Shown one piece after another: positions 43,101 through 51,975 of a stretch of DNA of 51,977 nucleotides (positions within the stretch are counted from its first letter, which is position 1; the number at the start of each line of letters is the position of its first letter). The position numbers and the translations under genes are program-made. The stretch lies in NCBI GenBank assembly GCA_045617625.1, contig JAZLJA010000042.1:1-51977 (forward strand), written 5' to 3'. The DNA is from Firm-04 sp045617625 (lineage in GTDB: Bacteria; Bacillota; Clostridia; Oscillospirales; Ruminococcaceae). The notes under the pieces are model-generated. The model saw only the letters and a program-made list of their open reading frames with translations, was not told where the DNA came from and did no database searches.

Positions 43101-45865
43101 ACTATTTAAAAATCGAAAAAGCCATCAAAGAAATCCCCCTGAAAAACCCGAAAGGTATGATTAAAAAGTTACATGCCATCCGCGTGCTTAATGCGTCAGT
43201 GAATCTGGGATGCGGCATTAAAGCAACCGGTGAAATTGACTTTAACACAGGCGAATATGCTGTTACCCCGATGATCTTCGTCAGTGCCGCGTTTGAAACG
43301 AACAGCCCATTGTTTGAGATGAACTTCACGGTGTTCTTCGTTCCTGTTTGTGTGATGGTAAGCGGTTCGTTGGAACTTAGTGCTTCAGCAGGATTTTCTT
43401 TCTACGGCAATCTGTACGATAAGAGTGTCAAGCCGCATTTCGGCGAAAAACCGCGATTCCAGTTGGAAGTCGAATTGGAGCTTGAAGTGTTTGTTGATGC
43501 AATCATCGGCGGCGGACTGGGTGACCAACATTTCGGTGTCGGTGTATATGGATCAGGCGGTGTAGATATTTTGCTAAAGATTCTGCCGAAACTGAGATGG
43601 GACTCCGTCGCACTCAGCGCAGCATTTGGTCTTGTGGCATGGATAGGTGATAAATCATACCGTATGTCGCTGTTTGAATGGGAGCATGATTTTATCGGCA
43701 CGGACGGCGAGCAGCCCAAACCGATCGCGATCTATCCTGTCGGCACCGATGAAAACGGCGAGGAGATCAGCCTTGCACTCTATGAGATCGACGATCCTGC
43801 ATTCTATGCAGACAACGGCGACTGGAACGGCAGCATGAAGAACGCCGCAGGCTTGCATACACTTTCCTCCAACACCTATATGAACGCAAGCCCGATCCTC
43901 TGCTCCGATGGTCAGAATGTCATCCTTCTGATGCATAAGAGCGATGCGGCATCCCGCGGCATTGAAAACGCAAGCTATCTTGCATATGCAGTCTACAATC
44001 CGAAAACAGGCAACTGGTCGGCAGTCAAGGCACTTGATGCAGACATGAATGCGGATTCGGATGCAGTTGTTTATACGGCAGAAGACGGCATTCACATTGC
44101 ATATCTCGAATCGAAAAACGTGTTTGCCGACGAGGAAGCACCCGATTTGCTCGAGTACACGAATCAGATGCAGATCGTCACGATGAAATATGATCCGCAG
44201 ACCGCATCCTTTACGGAAACAGGCGTGATCGACGCAGCAGGCGGTTGTCCCGACGGCGTGCAGTTTGTCAAAAATCCGACAGGCGGCTTGTCGCTGATGT
44301 GGAAATCGGGCAGCCTGACAGATATCAGCACAGAAGCAGATCTGATGTGTATCAGCAGCACCGCAGACGGCTTCGGCGCAAAGGCAAAGGCAATCGGCAC
44401 AGTGCCCAATGCGGCAGGCTTCACAGGCAGATATGACGAAAACGGCACTTTGCAGATCGTATATACCGATTATCTGACGGATGAGACCAACACCGAACCG
44501 CGTCTGATGCTGAGAAACATCACCGACGGCACGGAGAACGTCATCGCAAAGGGGAATGTCCGGAATCTGCGATTCACCGATCTGAACGGCGAAACGATGC
44601 TTGTCTGGGCACAGGACGGCAGCATTTACGGCACAACAGATTTCAGTGAGACAAAGGTTCTGTTCACCGATGCGAAAAATCCTGTTTCCGGCGAATTTGT
44701 CATCGAAGGCGGCACACTGCTTTATCTCACGAAAACGGCGGACGGCAGCTGCGTTTACCGCGCAAGCTATGATGCCGAGACCGCATCCTTTATCAATGCG
44801 ACTTGCGCAGGCTTTGCCGATGGCGAAGCACTCCGTTCCCTTTCTGCGGCAGAGATCAACAATGCGCTGATCTTTGCGGCACAGGGCAGCACCGAAACTG
44901 CAACCAATCTCTACGCGGGCAGCGTGCAGTCAAACACGACCGACCTTGCAGTCAGCGATGTGAAATATCTCCCTGTGTTTGCTGAGAGCGGCGCGACCTT
45001 CCCGATGCTGTTCAACGTGCGCAACAACGGCACCGCAGATGAATCCGAATTCACCGCAACGCTTTATAACGAAAAGCATGAGCGCATCGACGAAAAGACG
45101 TTTGAAACATCGCTTGCACCCGGCGCGGAGGAGGAATTCGAGTTTGATGCGGAGCTTGCGGAAGTCAACGGCGCTGTGACTTACACGCTGGAGATCTCCA
45201 CGCCCAACACGGATATTCAGCCCGCTGACAATATCGGCACGATTGATCTGACACTCACCGAACTGACGCTCATCCCCAGTCTGAAATATGTGAACGGGGA
45301 GGACAGAACGGAAGTGACCATTCTCGTCACGAATGAAACGAATGTCCCTGCCCCTGCCTGCGTCGATGTGACATCGGAGAAAACAGGCAAGACCAACCTG
45401 ACATTGATGATCCCTGAGGTGCCTGCGTTTGGTTCTTACATTGTGTCCTATGATGCAAAGGATCTGCTTGGCGACGAGTATCACGATATGCTGCTGCTGA
45501 CGCTCTCCACGGATGTTCCTGAGTATTCCACCGAAAACAATATGGATATCCTGACCCTGACCGACGGCGGCTTTATGGCACGCAAGCTTGGTGACGTCGA
45601 TTTCAGCGGCGAAATTGATGCGGAAGACGCAGTTGCAGCCCTGAAAATCTATGTGACCGCATTGACGCAGAAAGAACAGAACTATACCGAAACACAGCTC
45701 AGCGTTGCCGATGTGGACGGAAGCGGTGAAGTCGATGCCACGGATGCAACCCTGATCCTGCGTTACTATGCACAGTTCGGGTTGTTTGCAGATGACCGCG
45801 AAATCCCATCGTTTGAGGAATTTCTGGACGAAAATCTCGTAAAGGAGGAGAATCCGGATGCGTAA
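37199..45865 (+). CDS. Giant secreted multidomain protein with dockerin-like repeats at both ends
   Basis: 2888 residues from ATG 37199 (GAGGAAAGG just upstream; ATG 37208 is an alternative). After a signal peptide (KAMAGIAASVLLISALPSNL) come: dockerin-like EF loops GDVNGDGKKNAADIDAL and ADVNTDGMVDAADMHVL (about 44-100); a cohesin-like beta domain (about 120-250); at least five FN3-type domains (about 252-335, 434-524, 632-725, 848-940, 1058-1158) with Ig-like segments between; a PKD-like domain (about 1165-1245); a carboxypeptidase-regulatory-like repeat (about 1247-1330); an Ig-like repeat near 1680; an unrecognised Gly/aromatic-rich beta domain (about 1960-2165); a propeller-like region (about 2210-2570); CARDB-like domains (about 2580-2780); and a C-terminal dockerin (GDVDFSGEIDAEDAVAAL, ADVDGSGEVDATDATLIL). 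No catalytic domain was recognised. It is probably an adhesin or scaffold that docks to cohesins. It overlaps the next gene by 8 bp. Confidence 0.85.
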   Translation: MKHMNHVLSKAMAGIAASVLLISALPSNLLAAAAEEPPTVNDRGDVNGDGKKNAADIDALAELLQSQVTTLITDEEDARIDTLTEADVNTDGMVDAADMHVLTDLVAGKVKTLPTVFGGLCNDNILVVNDSVEMYSGTEAVFDVYIPDFEKDIYAYEVMLKLPEGFSYVSADCTAGGASVVDDTNMKLYGWFTDTAATRGKIATVTVTCDDSAATSDLIGVCGANIYTSDYHIFKTSCQAGKVTLIERGVPSSLSVDMTSSKSVKLSWSMPTGEDALSYCIYRDGEPVGESYDPTYTDVTPAADKAYTYTVTAIAADGVESAESLPVTAKTRLPHIAQILFSGEGQLSTVNNEIAVLLDDFYSITSADFKLKTADETVLESTVELNGNEVQKITKKPDLSGVKTGTYTAEVTVTDMDGATDTISTTVSVQTTLPSRITNLNVTSLSGALSLTWGIGTEVSVNGYRIYRKNPNEAKYTLYAEVSGRNNYSFVDTDVTAGKTYSYMVAAVDKYGQEGARSEAASAEVLPDDGTPHISRFSTDADNDMASGNVTIFVDAEDNVSVSSISLYMKADDAEKWTLLGTQSTANMVYFLNTGNVPDGIYQLRAVAYDEAGNHSADDDTALILKISVDNIAPPQVTNINVVSTTSASAVIGWEFEQPDDFAFFRVTVSAGADVPKIYTVKDKLGLELTGLDRTTTYQVSVCAYDLNGNSGPLSEPFFFTTAADRTGPVVVVAKVNPVDASYKAFRNDSTIQFGFFAEDESGVTDYIIEYSVDNGKSFRTLFTSGNHNDMTYKNSWNVHKVSTNTFPDGEVILRFRAKDRYGNLSSTAVVDGVTNSPCITITVDNQIPSVPTSLNAYTTDAKEIAVTWDLPENETMCYYQVGRSLQSNAGDAPDKEFTKISVKQWTDSDISANETYCYYVRAIDTAGNVGAWSKPIAISAVADSTAPTVGDILFDTVYVNEKNNKIQFITSDDMHISVPKAEYSVDGGEEWLPMTVEVDVYGNAGHQVRSYAYFPDTVFTHESVTVRLIAVDEAGNESEPFYLNEGKPYLIDNNKTELENLQISLEDGVASLSWECADLTGVKTFSVFRQTKTYNSMGKKMYVTGVTPAEGQTVYSCTETLPVNYKYTYYYTVDVERTNGNTTTYSFDPLEVSGKLTASLNVETAQCLGASYFYDVTGCEPFDEITSLTIDYGDSVVDSAESIADAEFIHTYQQTGVYDVLLTVKNAAGITATAAATVTVNEQSQLGKVLVDVTTMNGKPVSFATVYVDVGTNDQMIYHTDENGKLVFYTMGGTHTIGITGEGILPVMRTVEVMNGGIINVPVTMREDELASAKFTVTRMSLAEIKAAGINLHDPANSDVVKIDIQASYGAEFQKLTLYYDRVACVTVGGDGAKKYQVKQPCQNTLVLMNIPTEVHVLKDFFNIEMIVINNADSDFTLQDCSVSLNLPSGLTLMNANGSAARVANLPNIKGQSQEKINWIVRGDKVGSFDISANFSAVLSTFNQPVHQTFKSDTPVVVENASALSINVNLDDTIMNGNLLMEYNVTNTSNHDVNEVRTAVNSVIAKLGNNYGGSFAFASASVVESRLTKKGGTPEVLSSKTEIQEVLPAGATFTVLYQIGGASLSENLNFLRYFRGKAEYTVEGNAKATVQMVSGLKRIGYTPVYSGSSIKPTTQFMIVVKNHAGKHIPNASVSLTDTNGKVVTLTTDDQGRAVFDRQTVKGTSTTDLNGKKVYMYGLVIEAEGYDTVENEEYAVPTSLYSTHSYITMNADHELKLHPTIAKVYVDGKYGADVMDEAYQVRNTDSRKYNMTIYGISDAKTVQLMQGRLLTDAVEVVNGRATIKNIPISTFKANEKIFIHVYSAVEGYSDYETFLSIVPDPSNPEQIGHAMVDTVTSEPATISVPDDVQVIGGKTITLEFPPFMHDEVEVEIDYTNDGKATIEVSVNAEALDKDNAWRKGFFNWGISDYLKIEKAIKEIPLKNPKGMIKKLHAIRVLNASVNLGCGIKATGEIDFNTGEYAVTPMIFVSAAFETNSPLFEMNFTVFFVPVCVMVSGSLELSASAGFSFYGNLYDKSVKPHFGEKPRFQLEVELELEVFVDAIIGGGLGDQHFGVGVYGSGGVDILLKILPKLRWDSVALSAAFGLVAWIGDKSYRMSLFEWEHDFIGTDGEQPKPIAIYPVGTDENGEEISLALYEIDDPAFYADNGDWNGSMKNAAGLHTLSSNTYMNASPILCSDGQNVILLMHKSDAASRGIENASYLAYAVYNPKTGNWSAVKALDADMNADSDAVVYTAEDGIHIAYLESKNVFADEEAPDLLEYTNQMQIVTMKYDPQTASFTETGVIDAAGGCPDGVQFVKNPTGGLSLMWKSGSLTDISTEADLMCISSTADGFGAKAKAIGTVPNAAGFTGRYDENGTLQIVYTDYLTDETNTEPRLMLRNITDGTENVIAKGNVRNLRFTDLNGETMLVWAQDGSIYGTTDFSETKVLFTDAKNPVSGEFVIEGGTLLYLTKTADGSCVYRASYDAETASFINATCAGFADGEALRSLSAAEINNALIFAAQGSTETATNLYAGSVQSNTTDLAVSDVKYLPVFAESGATFPMLFNVRNNGTADESEFTATLYNEKHERIDEKTFETSLAPGAEEEFEFDAELAEVNGAVTYTLEISTPNTDIQPADNIGTIDLTLTELTLIPSLKYVNGEDRTEVTILVTNETNVPAPACVDVTSEKTGKTNLTLMIPEVPAFGSYIVSYDAKDLLGDEYHDMLLLTLSTDVPEYSTENNMDILTLTDGGFMARKLGDVDFSGEIDAEDAVAALKIYVTALTQKEQNYTETQLSVADVDGSGEVDATDATLILRYYAQFGLFADDREIPSFEEFLDENLVKEENPDA

Positions 45866-48800
45866 GATCAGTACAAAATCGAAAGTGCTTTCGGCGGCTC
45901 TGGCAGTCATGATGCTTTGGAATACCGACTGCCGCATTCCGTTTCAGGCATATGATATGGTCACGGTGAATCAGTCGTCGGCAGCTTTGCTGCTGCCGAC
46001 TGCCGTGCGCGTGCAGGCAGATGAAACGACCCCCGCAGCGACGACCACCACCACTTCCGCCACGAAAACGACGACCACCACCACATCGACCACCACCACC
46101 ACGACAACAACGGTCAACGAATCGACAGACTGGACTTATCAGAAAGTAAGCGGCGGCATTCAGATCGTCAAGTATAAGAAATACGATGCGGAGCTCACTG
46201 TGCCTGCCGTGATCGACGGTCTGCCGGTTGTGGAAATTGCAGCAAATGCGTTTAAGAGCAACTCATACATCAAGAAAGTCACGCTGCCCGACACCGTCAC
46301 CGCGATCGGTGAATATGCGTTTTACAGCTGCAGCAAGCTGCAATCGGTGAATTTCCCGTCAAGTCTGGAAACCATCGGTTACTATGCTTTTTCGGCAAAC
46401 AGCTCCATCGTTTATCCGGAATTGCCGAAAACCGTCAAATTCATTGATTCATATGCGTTCTATAATATTGGCAGAATGGAAAGCTATGTGGTTCCGCAAG
46501 ACTGCACCTGCGGCTCGTATATTTTTATGCAGCAGAATGCACTCAAGGAAATCACCCTTGATCCCTCGATGCGCCTGCTGCCGTATATGTTCCGAAGCTG
46601 CAAGCTTTCCACAGTCACCTTGACAGGCGATATCAATGACTATCAACTGGAAATCGGAATGTTCTATAACTGCACAAGCCTCACAAAATTCAACTATGAG
46701 GGCAACTGGAAAAACATTCCGAATGATTTCTTCTACAGCTGCTCTGCCCTGTCGATGGAAGTTCCGAAAACGCTGTTCACCGTCGGAAGTTATGCGTTCT
46801 ACAGCTGCAGCAAACTGACAGGCAACCTGCGTTTCGCTGCAAATGCCGAGGTCAATGCGTATGCGTTTTACCGCTGCGGAAATCTCAGCAATATCAGCTT
46901 CGGCGGTGCACCCGCGATTCTCGGAGATTCCTGTTTTGAATATACCTACTTCAAAACGTTTGATTTCATGATGCCTACAAAACTCTGCGGCGACAATATC
47001 ATGGCATATAACACCTCCCTGAAGCAGGCGACCATTCCCGAAAACCTCACCGAGATCCCGAACGGCTTGTTCCGCGGATGCAGCTATCTGCAAGAGATCA
47101 ACCTCTCCGAACACATCACGAAATTCGGCGACTATGCGTTTACCGGCTGCCGTAATATTCCGCACATCAACATTGACGAAAAGATCGTCACATATATCGG
47201 CGACGGTGCGCTTTCGGGCATTGACCAGTTTGACACCCTGCATTTTGAAAAGCTCGAATATCTGGGCAAAGGTGCGTTCTCAGACTGCAAACAGCTGAAG
47301 GAGATCACCTTCCAGCCGAGCTGCCCTATTGATTCCATCGGTTCCAATACCTTCCAAAACTGCGAAAGCCTGACCGCCATCGAATTGCCCTACGGTGTGA
47401 CAAGCATCGGGGACTATGCATTTTCGGGATGCAAAAATCTCAAAAATGTGACCATTCGCGGCAAACTCAAAGAGATCGGAATGTACGCATTCCAAAAAAG
47501 CGGAATCGAATCGTTTGAGATGCCGAACACAGTCGAAAGTGTCGGTTATTCTACATTTGCGTACTGCGAATCGCTGCAAACCGTGACGATTTCGCCGCTG
47601 CTGACTGCATTCCCGAACGGCCTGTTCCAGAACTGCAAATCGCTGCAAAATATGACGATTCCGGCATCGGTGCGCACCCTCGGCTCTTCAGTGTTTGAGG
47701 GCTGTTCTTCTCTCACCGAACTGACCATCCCGGAAAGTGTCGTTTCCATTCAGAGCGGCTTGTGCAAAAACTGCACCTATCTGACCGATCTGACTCTTTC
47801 TTCGCACATCAAAAGCATTCCCGCATCCATGTGCGAAAACTGCGTGTTCCTCGAATCCATTGAGATCCCGCAGGCAGTGTCGGGCTCATTCGGCACGAGT
47901 GCCTTTGCAGGCTGCACCGCACTGAAATCCATAAACATTCCCGAAGGTGTCACCGACATCAATAGTACGGCATTCGCAGGCTGCACCGCACTGAAATCCG
48001 TGCTGCTGCCGACATCCATCCAGAAAGTCTTCACCGATGCATTCAAAGATTGTATCTGTTCCATCACCGTGCCAACCAAATACAGCGCACTGAATGATAG
48101 TTCCATTCCGATGACCTGCCCGATGCTGTATGTCTATCAAGAATCGCCCTCGGAAACCTATGCACTGCGTGCAGGCATTCCCTACACGCTGATCGAGGAG
48201 GAGGCGGAACCCACATCCACGACACCCGAAAAAGAGATCCTGACCGATGCGGAAACAGGCTTGAAATACTATCTCAGCGGTTCGTCAGCATACATTGTCG
48301 GCTGTGATGATTCTGTCGTAGACCTTGTCATTCCTGAGAAACTCGGTGAAGAACAGTATTGGGTGAATTTGACTGATTACAGCCTTCGCGGCTGCAAATT
48401 CAAAACCGTGCATATCGAAACGGGAAATACGCAATATTTCTATCTGCCGGCATACTGCTTCATGATGTGTCAGAATCTGGAAAAAGTGACTTTTTCTGAT
48501 GAAGAAACCTCGATCTCCTGCGGCGACTGTCTGTTCTCCAACTGCACTGCACTGAAAGAAGTCGATCTGCACCGCTTCACCTATCTGTCAAAGGGTATGT
48601 TTGAAAACTGCAAATCGCTGAAAAAAATCGAGAACCTGAATCCGAATCTCACATCCCTCAGCGAAGGTGTGTTTCTCGGCTGCGACAGCCTCGAATTGGT
48701 TGACTGCTCCAACTGCTGTTCGGATAACGGCTACAGATTCTACATCAACAGTTACGCATTTCAGAACCTGAAGGGGCTGAAAAAAGTCATTCTGCCTGCT

Positions 48801-50243
48801 TCGATCTCCACGATCCCATCTCACTGCTTTGAGAACGACACCGCACTGGAAACCGTTGCGTTCTTTAATCCTGACAACCTGAATCTCAATTTTGATGTGC
48901 AGAGCAGTGCATTTGAAAACTGCTCCAGCCTGAAAGATGCCGATTTCCTCAGCGGATGCAACTATATCAATGATTGCGCATTCAAGGGATGCAGTTCGCT
49001 GACATCCGTGACGCTTCCTCTGAAACTTTCCTATGCGGTCAGTAGGTCCTTTGAAGGCTGCACTTCTCTGAAATCCTTCTCTGCACCCGGTCTTGGGTAT
49101 CTGTATGAGGATGTTTTCAAAAACTGCTCGTCGCTGGAGAACGTTGATGTGCCGAATGCAACCTCTATGGACGATTCTGCGTTCGCAGGCTGTTCTTCTC
49201 TGAAAGAGATCACATTCCCTGCCATGACCTATGTTTCGCAGTTCGGCTTCAAAAACTGCACAGAGCTTGAAAAGGTCACGTTTCTCACAGAAAGTTCCGT
49301 TTATATCTCGAAATGGGGATTCTCCTACTGCCCGAACCTGACAGAAGTGAATGCACCGAATTGCAGCAGCTTCCAGCTCAGTTCCGAATCGTTCGGCTAT
49401 AATGCCGACCAAGTGACTGTCACCGAAATAAATGACGACGGCAGCACACACATATACACGGATTATCCGCACACTCTGACAGGCAACACCGTTACCATTC
49501 ACGCGCGGTTCCGTAATATTGTTGGAACTGATTTGCCTGTCGAACCGTATCTGATCTATGAACCTGTCGGTCTGGAATATCACATTGCTGACGATGCATA
49601 TGTCGTTGTGGATGCCGTGACGGATCCGCTGGTTACGAAGATTCCCGACATGATCGAAGGAAAACCTGTCAAGGTCATCGGCACGGGCAAACCGCTCTGC
49701 GCCGAAATGGGTCACGATCCTCTGCATCTGCCTGATACCGTCGAGGAGATCGGTGCCTATGCGTTCTACGGCAGCGGATTCATCGGAGATCTGCCGAACC
49801 TGAAAACACTCGGATACCATGCACTTTGCGGCTCCTCCAACGAAACTGAGGCGCGTCAGAGCCACGGCACAGTCATCATCGGCGCCACACTTTACTGCTG
49901 CTTCACCACACAGTTGAGCTATGAGATTCCTGAAAATGTCACCGAGATCGCTGCGGATGCATTCCGCGGCTGCCGCAATCTGAGAACGATCGTCATTCCC
50001 GAAAATGTCAAGGTCATCGGCGACGGCGCGTTCATGGACTGCACAAGCCTGAAAACCGTCAGCATCAGCGATGCGGCTGAGGTGCTTGGCAGCTACGTGT
50101 TCAACGGCTGCACCGCACTCGAAAGCGTTGCACTGGGCGGCGGACTGACAAGCATCGGCGATGAAATTTTCCACGGCTGCGAGGCTCTCAAAACCGTGAC
50201 CGCTCCGAAAGGTTCTCTCGGCGAAACCTATACCAAAAACTGA
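45858..50243 (+). CDS. BspA-type LRR surface protein
   Basis: 1461 residues; AAAGGAGG lies 10 nt before the ATG, inside the end of the previous gene, so the two are translationally coupled. The N-terminal region (KVLSAALAVMMLWNTDC) resembles a signal peptide. A polythreonine linker lies at about 55-90 (TTTTTSATKTTTTTTSTTTT, split by Ser, Lys and Ala). Several dozen BspA-type LRRs of the form LKSVxIPxxVTSIGxxAFxGC fill the rest, interrupted near 785-830 and 1195-1280 by non-LRR strands that start new modules. Cys-rich LRR endings (CTSLK, NCKSL) recur throughout. No LPxTG, SLH or dockerin is seen. Likely secreted adhesin; its surface attachment is unexplained. Confidence 0.9.
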   Translation: MRKISTKSKVLSAALAVMMLWNTDCRIPFQAYDMVTVNQSSAALLLPTAVRVQADETTPAATTTTTSATKTTTTTTSTTTTTTTTVNESTDWTYQKVSGGIQIVKYKKYDAELTVPAVIDGLPVVEIAANAFKSNSYIKKVTLPDTVTAIGEYAFYSCSKLQSVNFPSSLETIGYYAFSANSSIVYPELPKTVKFIDSYAFYNIGRMESYVVPQDCTCGSYIFMQQNALKEITLDPSMRLLPYMFRSCKLSTVTLTGDINDYQLEIGMFYNCTSLTKFNYEGNWKNIPNDFFYSCSALSMEVPKTLFTVGSYAFYSCSKLTGNLRFAANAEVNAYAFYRCGNLSNISFGGAPAILGDSCFEYTYFKTFDFMMPTKLCGDNIMAYNTSLKQATIPENLTEIPNGLFRGCSYLQEINLSEHITKFGDYAFTGCRNIPHINIDEKIVTYIGDGALSGIDQFDTLHFEKLEYLGKGAFSDCKQLKEITFQPSCPIDSIGSNTFQNCESLTAIELPYGVTSIGDYAFSGCKNLKNVTIRGKLKEIGMYAFQKSGIESFEMPNTVESVGYSTFAYCESLQTVTISPLLTAFPNGLFQNCKSLQNMTIPASVRTLGSSVFEGCSSLTELTIPESVVSIQSGLCKNCTYLTDLTLSSHIKSIPASMCENCVFLESIEIPQAVSGSFGTSAFAGCTALKSINIPEGVTDINSTAFAGCTALKSVLLPTSIQKVFTDAFKDCICSITVPTKYSALNDSSIPMTCPMLYVYQESPSETYALRAGIPYTLIEEEAEPTSTTPEKEILTDAETGLKYYLSGSSAYIVGCDDSVVDLVIPEKLGEEQYWVNLTDYSLRGCKFKTVHIETGNTQYFYLPAYCFMMCQNLEKVTFSDEETSISCGDCLFSNCTALKEVDLHRFTYLSKGMFENCKSLKKIENLNPNLTSLSEGVFLGCDSLELVDCSNCCSDNGYRFYINSYAFQNLKGLKKVILPASISTIPSHCFENDTALETVAFFNPDNLNLNFDVQSSAFENCSSLKDADFLSGCNYINDCAFKGCSSLTSVTLPLKLSYAVSRSFEGCTSLKSFSAPGLGYLYEDVFKNCSSLENVDVPNATSMDDSAFAGCSSLKEITFPAMTYVSQFGFKNCTELEKVTFLTESSVYISKWGFSYCPNLTEVNAPNCSSFQLSSESFGYNADQVTVTEINDDGSTHIYTDYPHTLTGNTVTIHARFRNIVGTDLPVEPYLIYEPVGLEYHIADDAYVVVDAVTDPLVTKIPDMIEGKPVKVIGTGKPLCAEMGHDPLHLPDTVEEIGAYAFYGSGFIGDLPNLKTLGYHALCGSSNETEARQSHGTVIIGATLYCCFTTQLSYEIPENVTEIAADAFRGCRNLRTIVIPENVKVIGDGAFMDCTSLKTVSISDAAEVLGSYVFNGCTALESVALGGGLTSIGDEIFHGCEALKTVTAPKGSLGETYTKN

Positions 50244-50258
50244 ATAAACGGAAATCGC

Positions 50259-50293
50259 GTCAAAAAGTCGTTTGCTGAAAACGGCTTTTTGAC
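50259..50293. terminator. Terminator-like hairpin between LRR and GLUG genes
   Basis: GTCAAAAAGTCGTTT (50259-50273) and AAACGGCTTTTTGAC (50279-50293) form a 15-bp stem with one G-U pair and a 5-nt loop. The U-run is inside the stem and the next ribosome site starts 10 nt later, so it probably only reduces expression of the next gene. Confidence 0.6.
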
Positions 50294-50319
50294 TGCGACG
50301 CAAAAGGAGGTATCCCTTT

Positions 50320-51975
50320 TTGAAAAGCTGGAAGCAAAATCTCATCACCGTGCTGACGGCATGGAGCTTTGCGGTTTGCGGTATGATGACACCGACGGCA
50401 AGCGCGGAAAATGCGGGAAACAGCACGCCTGACAGCACCGAGGACATCCTCGAAATCGCAACCGAGCAGGAGCTGCGTGACTTTGCGGAAAGTGTGCAGG
50501 CAGGCAATACCAAACTGCACGCGGTTCTCACTGCGGATATCATTTCGGAAGCCGCTGCACCTGCGGAAACCACCACAACCACCGATGCAGCACCCGTATA
50601 TGCGGAAGAATGGCTGCCGATCGGTGACACTGACCACCCGTTTGCAGGTGTTTTCGACGGGCAGGGATACAGCATCAGCGGCATTTGCATCACGGCGGCT
50701 GACGGCATCGAAGTCGGATTGTTCGGCAAAACCGTCGGCGCGGAGATCAGCAATGTCAAAGTGGAAAACAGCCTGATCAGCGGCAAAAACTGCGTGGGCG
50801 GCATCGTCGGCAACGCAGAAAGCACCGAGATCGAAAACTGCACCTTCACGGGCGAGATCGTCGGCGGCAATCAGGCAGGCGGGATCTGCGGCTGCTGCTA
50901 TGGCGGCACGATCACCGACTGTCAGACAGAGGGCAGTGTCAGCGGAAATGAAAATATCGGCGGTGTGTGCGGCATTCTGCTCAGTGCCGACATCGCACAG
51001 AGCGAGAGCAGCAGCACCGTGACGGGCGTGAAAAACGTCGGCGGTCTGGTCGGCAGAGCCGTTCTCGGCAATATCACGGCAAGCAGTGCGGCATCGAACG
51101 TCAGCGGCGAAACGGCAGTCGGCGGCATTTGCGGATTGTTCGCAGGCAGCACGCTCGAAGGATGCAGCACCGAATCTGACCTGATGGGCGAAGAAAACGT
51201 CGGCGGCATTGCAGGCAAAGCACAGGTCGGCACGATCGCAGGCTGCTTTTCGCGCACCAAGCTGCCCAAACTCGAAACGAGCGGCAGCGTCATCGGTCAG
51301 CTTGACCGTGAAGTGACCGTTTCCAACTGCTGCTATGACACCTCGGTTTCGACCGTGAAGGGCATCAGCGGCGCGGATGTGAAAAATTCCGCAGTCGGTT
51401 ACGGCGCGGATGCCTTTGCTGACGGTACTGTACTGGATTATCTCAACAGCGCACTGGATGAGCAGATGTTCTATCAGCTGATCGGCGAAGACCCCGTTCC
51501 TGTTCATGATCCGACGCATATGGAGACAACCACAACCACAACAACCACGACGACGACTACCACCACCACCACGACAACCACAACAACAACGACCACAACA
51601 TCCACGGAAACAACCACATCCACCACCAATTCGACTTCTTCTTCGTCTGCCACTTCGAGCACAAGCAACAGCACAACCTCGAGCACAAGCGGCGATTCTA
51701 CCACGCGTTCGACCACAACAACATCAGGCACAAGCACAACATCGAACACAAACAGCGATTCCACCACGCGTTCGACCACAACAACATCAGGCACAAGCAC
51801 AACCTCGGGCACGAGCGGCGATTCTACCACGCGTTCGACCACAACGACATCAGGCACAAGCACAACCTCGAACACAAACAGCGATTCCACCACGCGTTCG
51901 ACCACAACAACATCAGGCACAAGCACAACCTCGAACACAAACAGCAAGTCGGATCGTAGCCATGTCGTTCTGTGA
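50320..51975 (+). CDS. Secreted GLUG-repeat protein with Ser/Thr-rich tail
   Basis: 551 residues from a TTG start, chosen because AAAGGAGG lies 9 nt upstream and the signal peptide begins immediately (KSWKQNLITVLTAWSFAVCG, then TPTASA). After a short N-terminal domain, a beta-helix-like series of GLUG repeats runs from about 125 to 330 (GGIVGNAEST, GGICGCCYGG, GGVCGILLSA, GGLVGRAVLG, GGICGLFAGS, GGIAGKAQVG). A pure Thr tract (about 404-430) leads into a Ser/Thr tail with four 21-residue repeats. The frame ends SKSDRSHVVL, unlike any anchor, two bases before the window ends. GLUG repeats occur in bacterial surface adhesins and IgA-peptidase-like proteins. The abrupt end may be a true terminus, a frameshift in the repeats, or an assembly edge. 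Confidence 0.8.
   Translation: MKSWKQNLITVLTAWSFAVCGMMTPTASAENAGNSTPDSTEDILEIATEQELRDFAESVQAGNTKLHAVLTADIISEAAAPAETTTTTDAAPVYAEEWLPIGDTDHPFAGVFDGQGYSISGICITAADGIEVGLFGKTVGAEISNVKVENSLISGKNCVGGIVGNAESTEIENCTFTGEIVGGNQAGGICGCCYGGTITDCQTEGSVSGNENIGGVCGILLSADIAQSESSSTVTGVKNVGGLVGRAVLGNITASSAASNVSGETAVGGICGLFAGSTLEGCSTESDLMGEENVGGIAGKAQVGTIAGCFSRTKLPKLETSGSVIGQLDREVTVSNCCYDTSVSTVKGISGADVKNSAVGYGADAFADGTVLDYLNSALDEQMFYQLIGEDPVPVHDPTHMETTTTTTTTTTTTTTTTTTTTTTTTTSTETTTSTTNSTSSSSATSSTSNSTTSSTSGDSTTRSTTTTSGTSTTSNTNSDSTTRSTTTTSGTSTTSGTSGDSTTRSTTTTSGTSTTSNTNSDSTTRSTTTTSGTSTTSNTNSKSDRSHVVL
51691..51942 (+). repeat. 63-bp coding tandem repeat, four units
   Basis: Units start at 51691, 51754, 51817 and 51880. 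Each encodes (G/S)DSTTRSTTTTSGTSTTS(N/G)T(N/S). Units 1 and 3 begin GGCGATTCT while 2 and 4 begin AGCGATTCC, which hints at duplication of a 126-bp pair. The near-identity of the DNA makes copy number prone to change and to assembly error. Confidence 0.9.
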
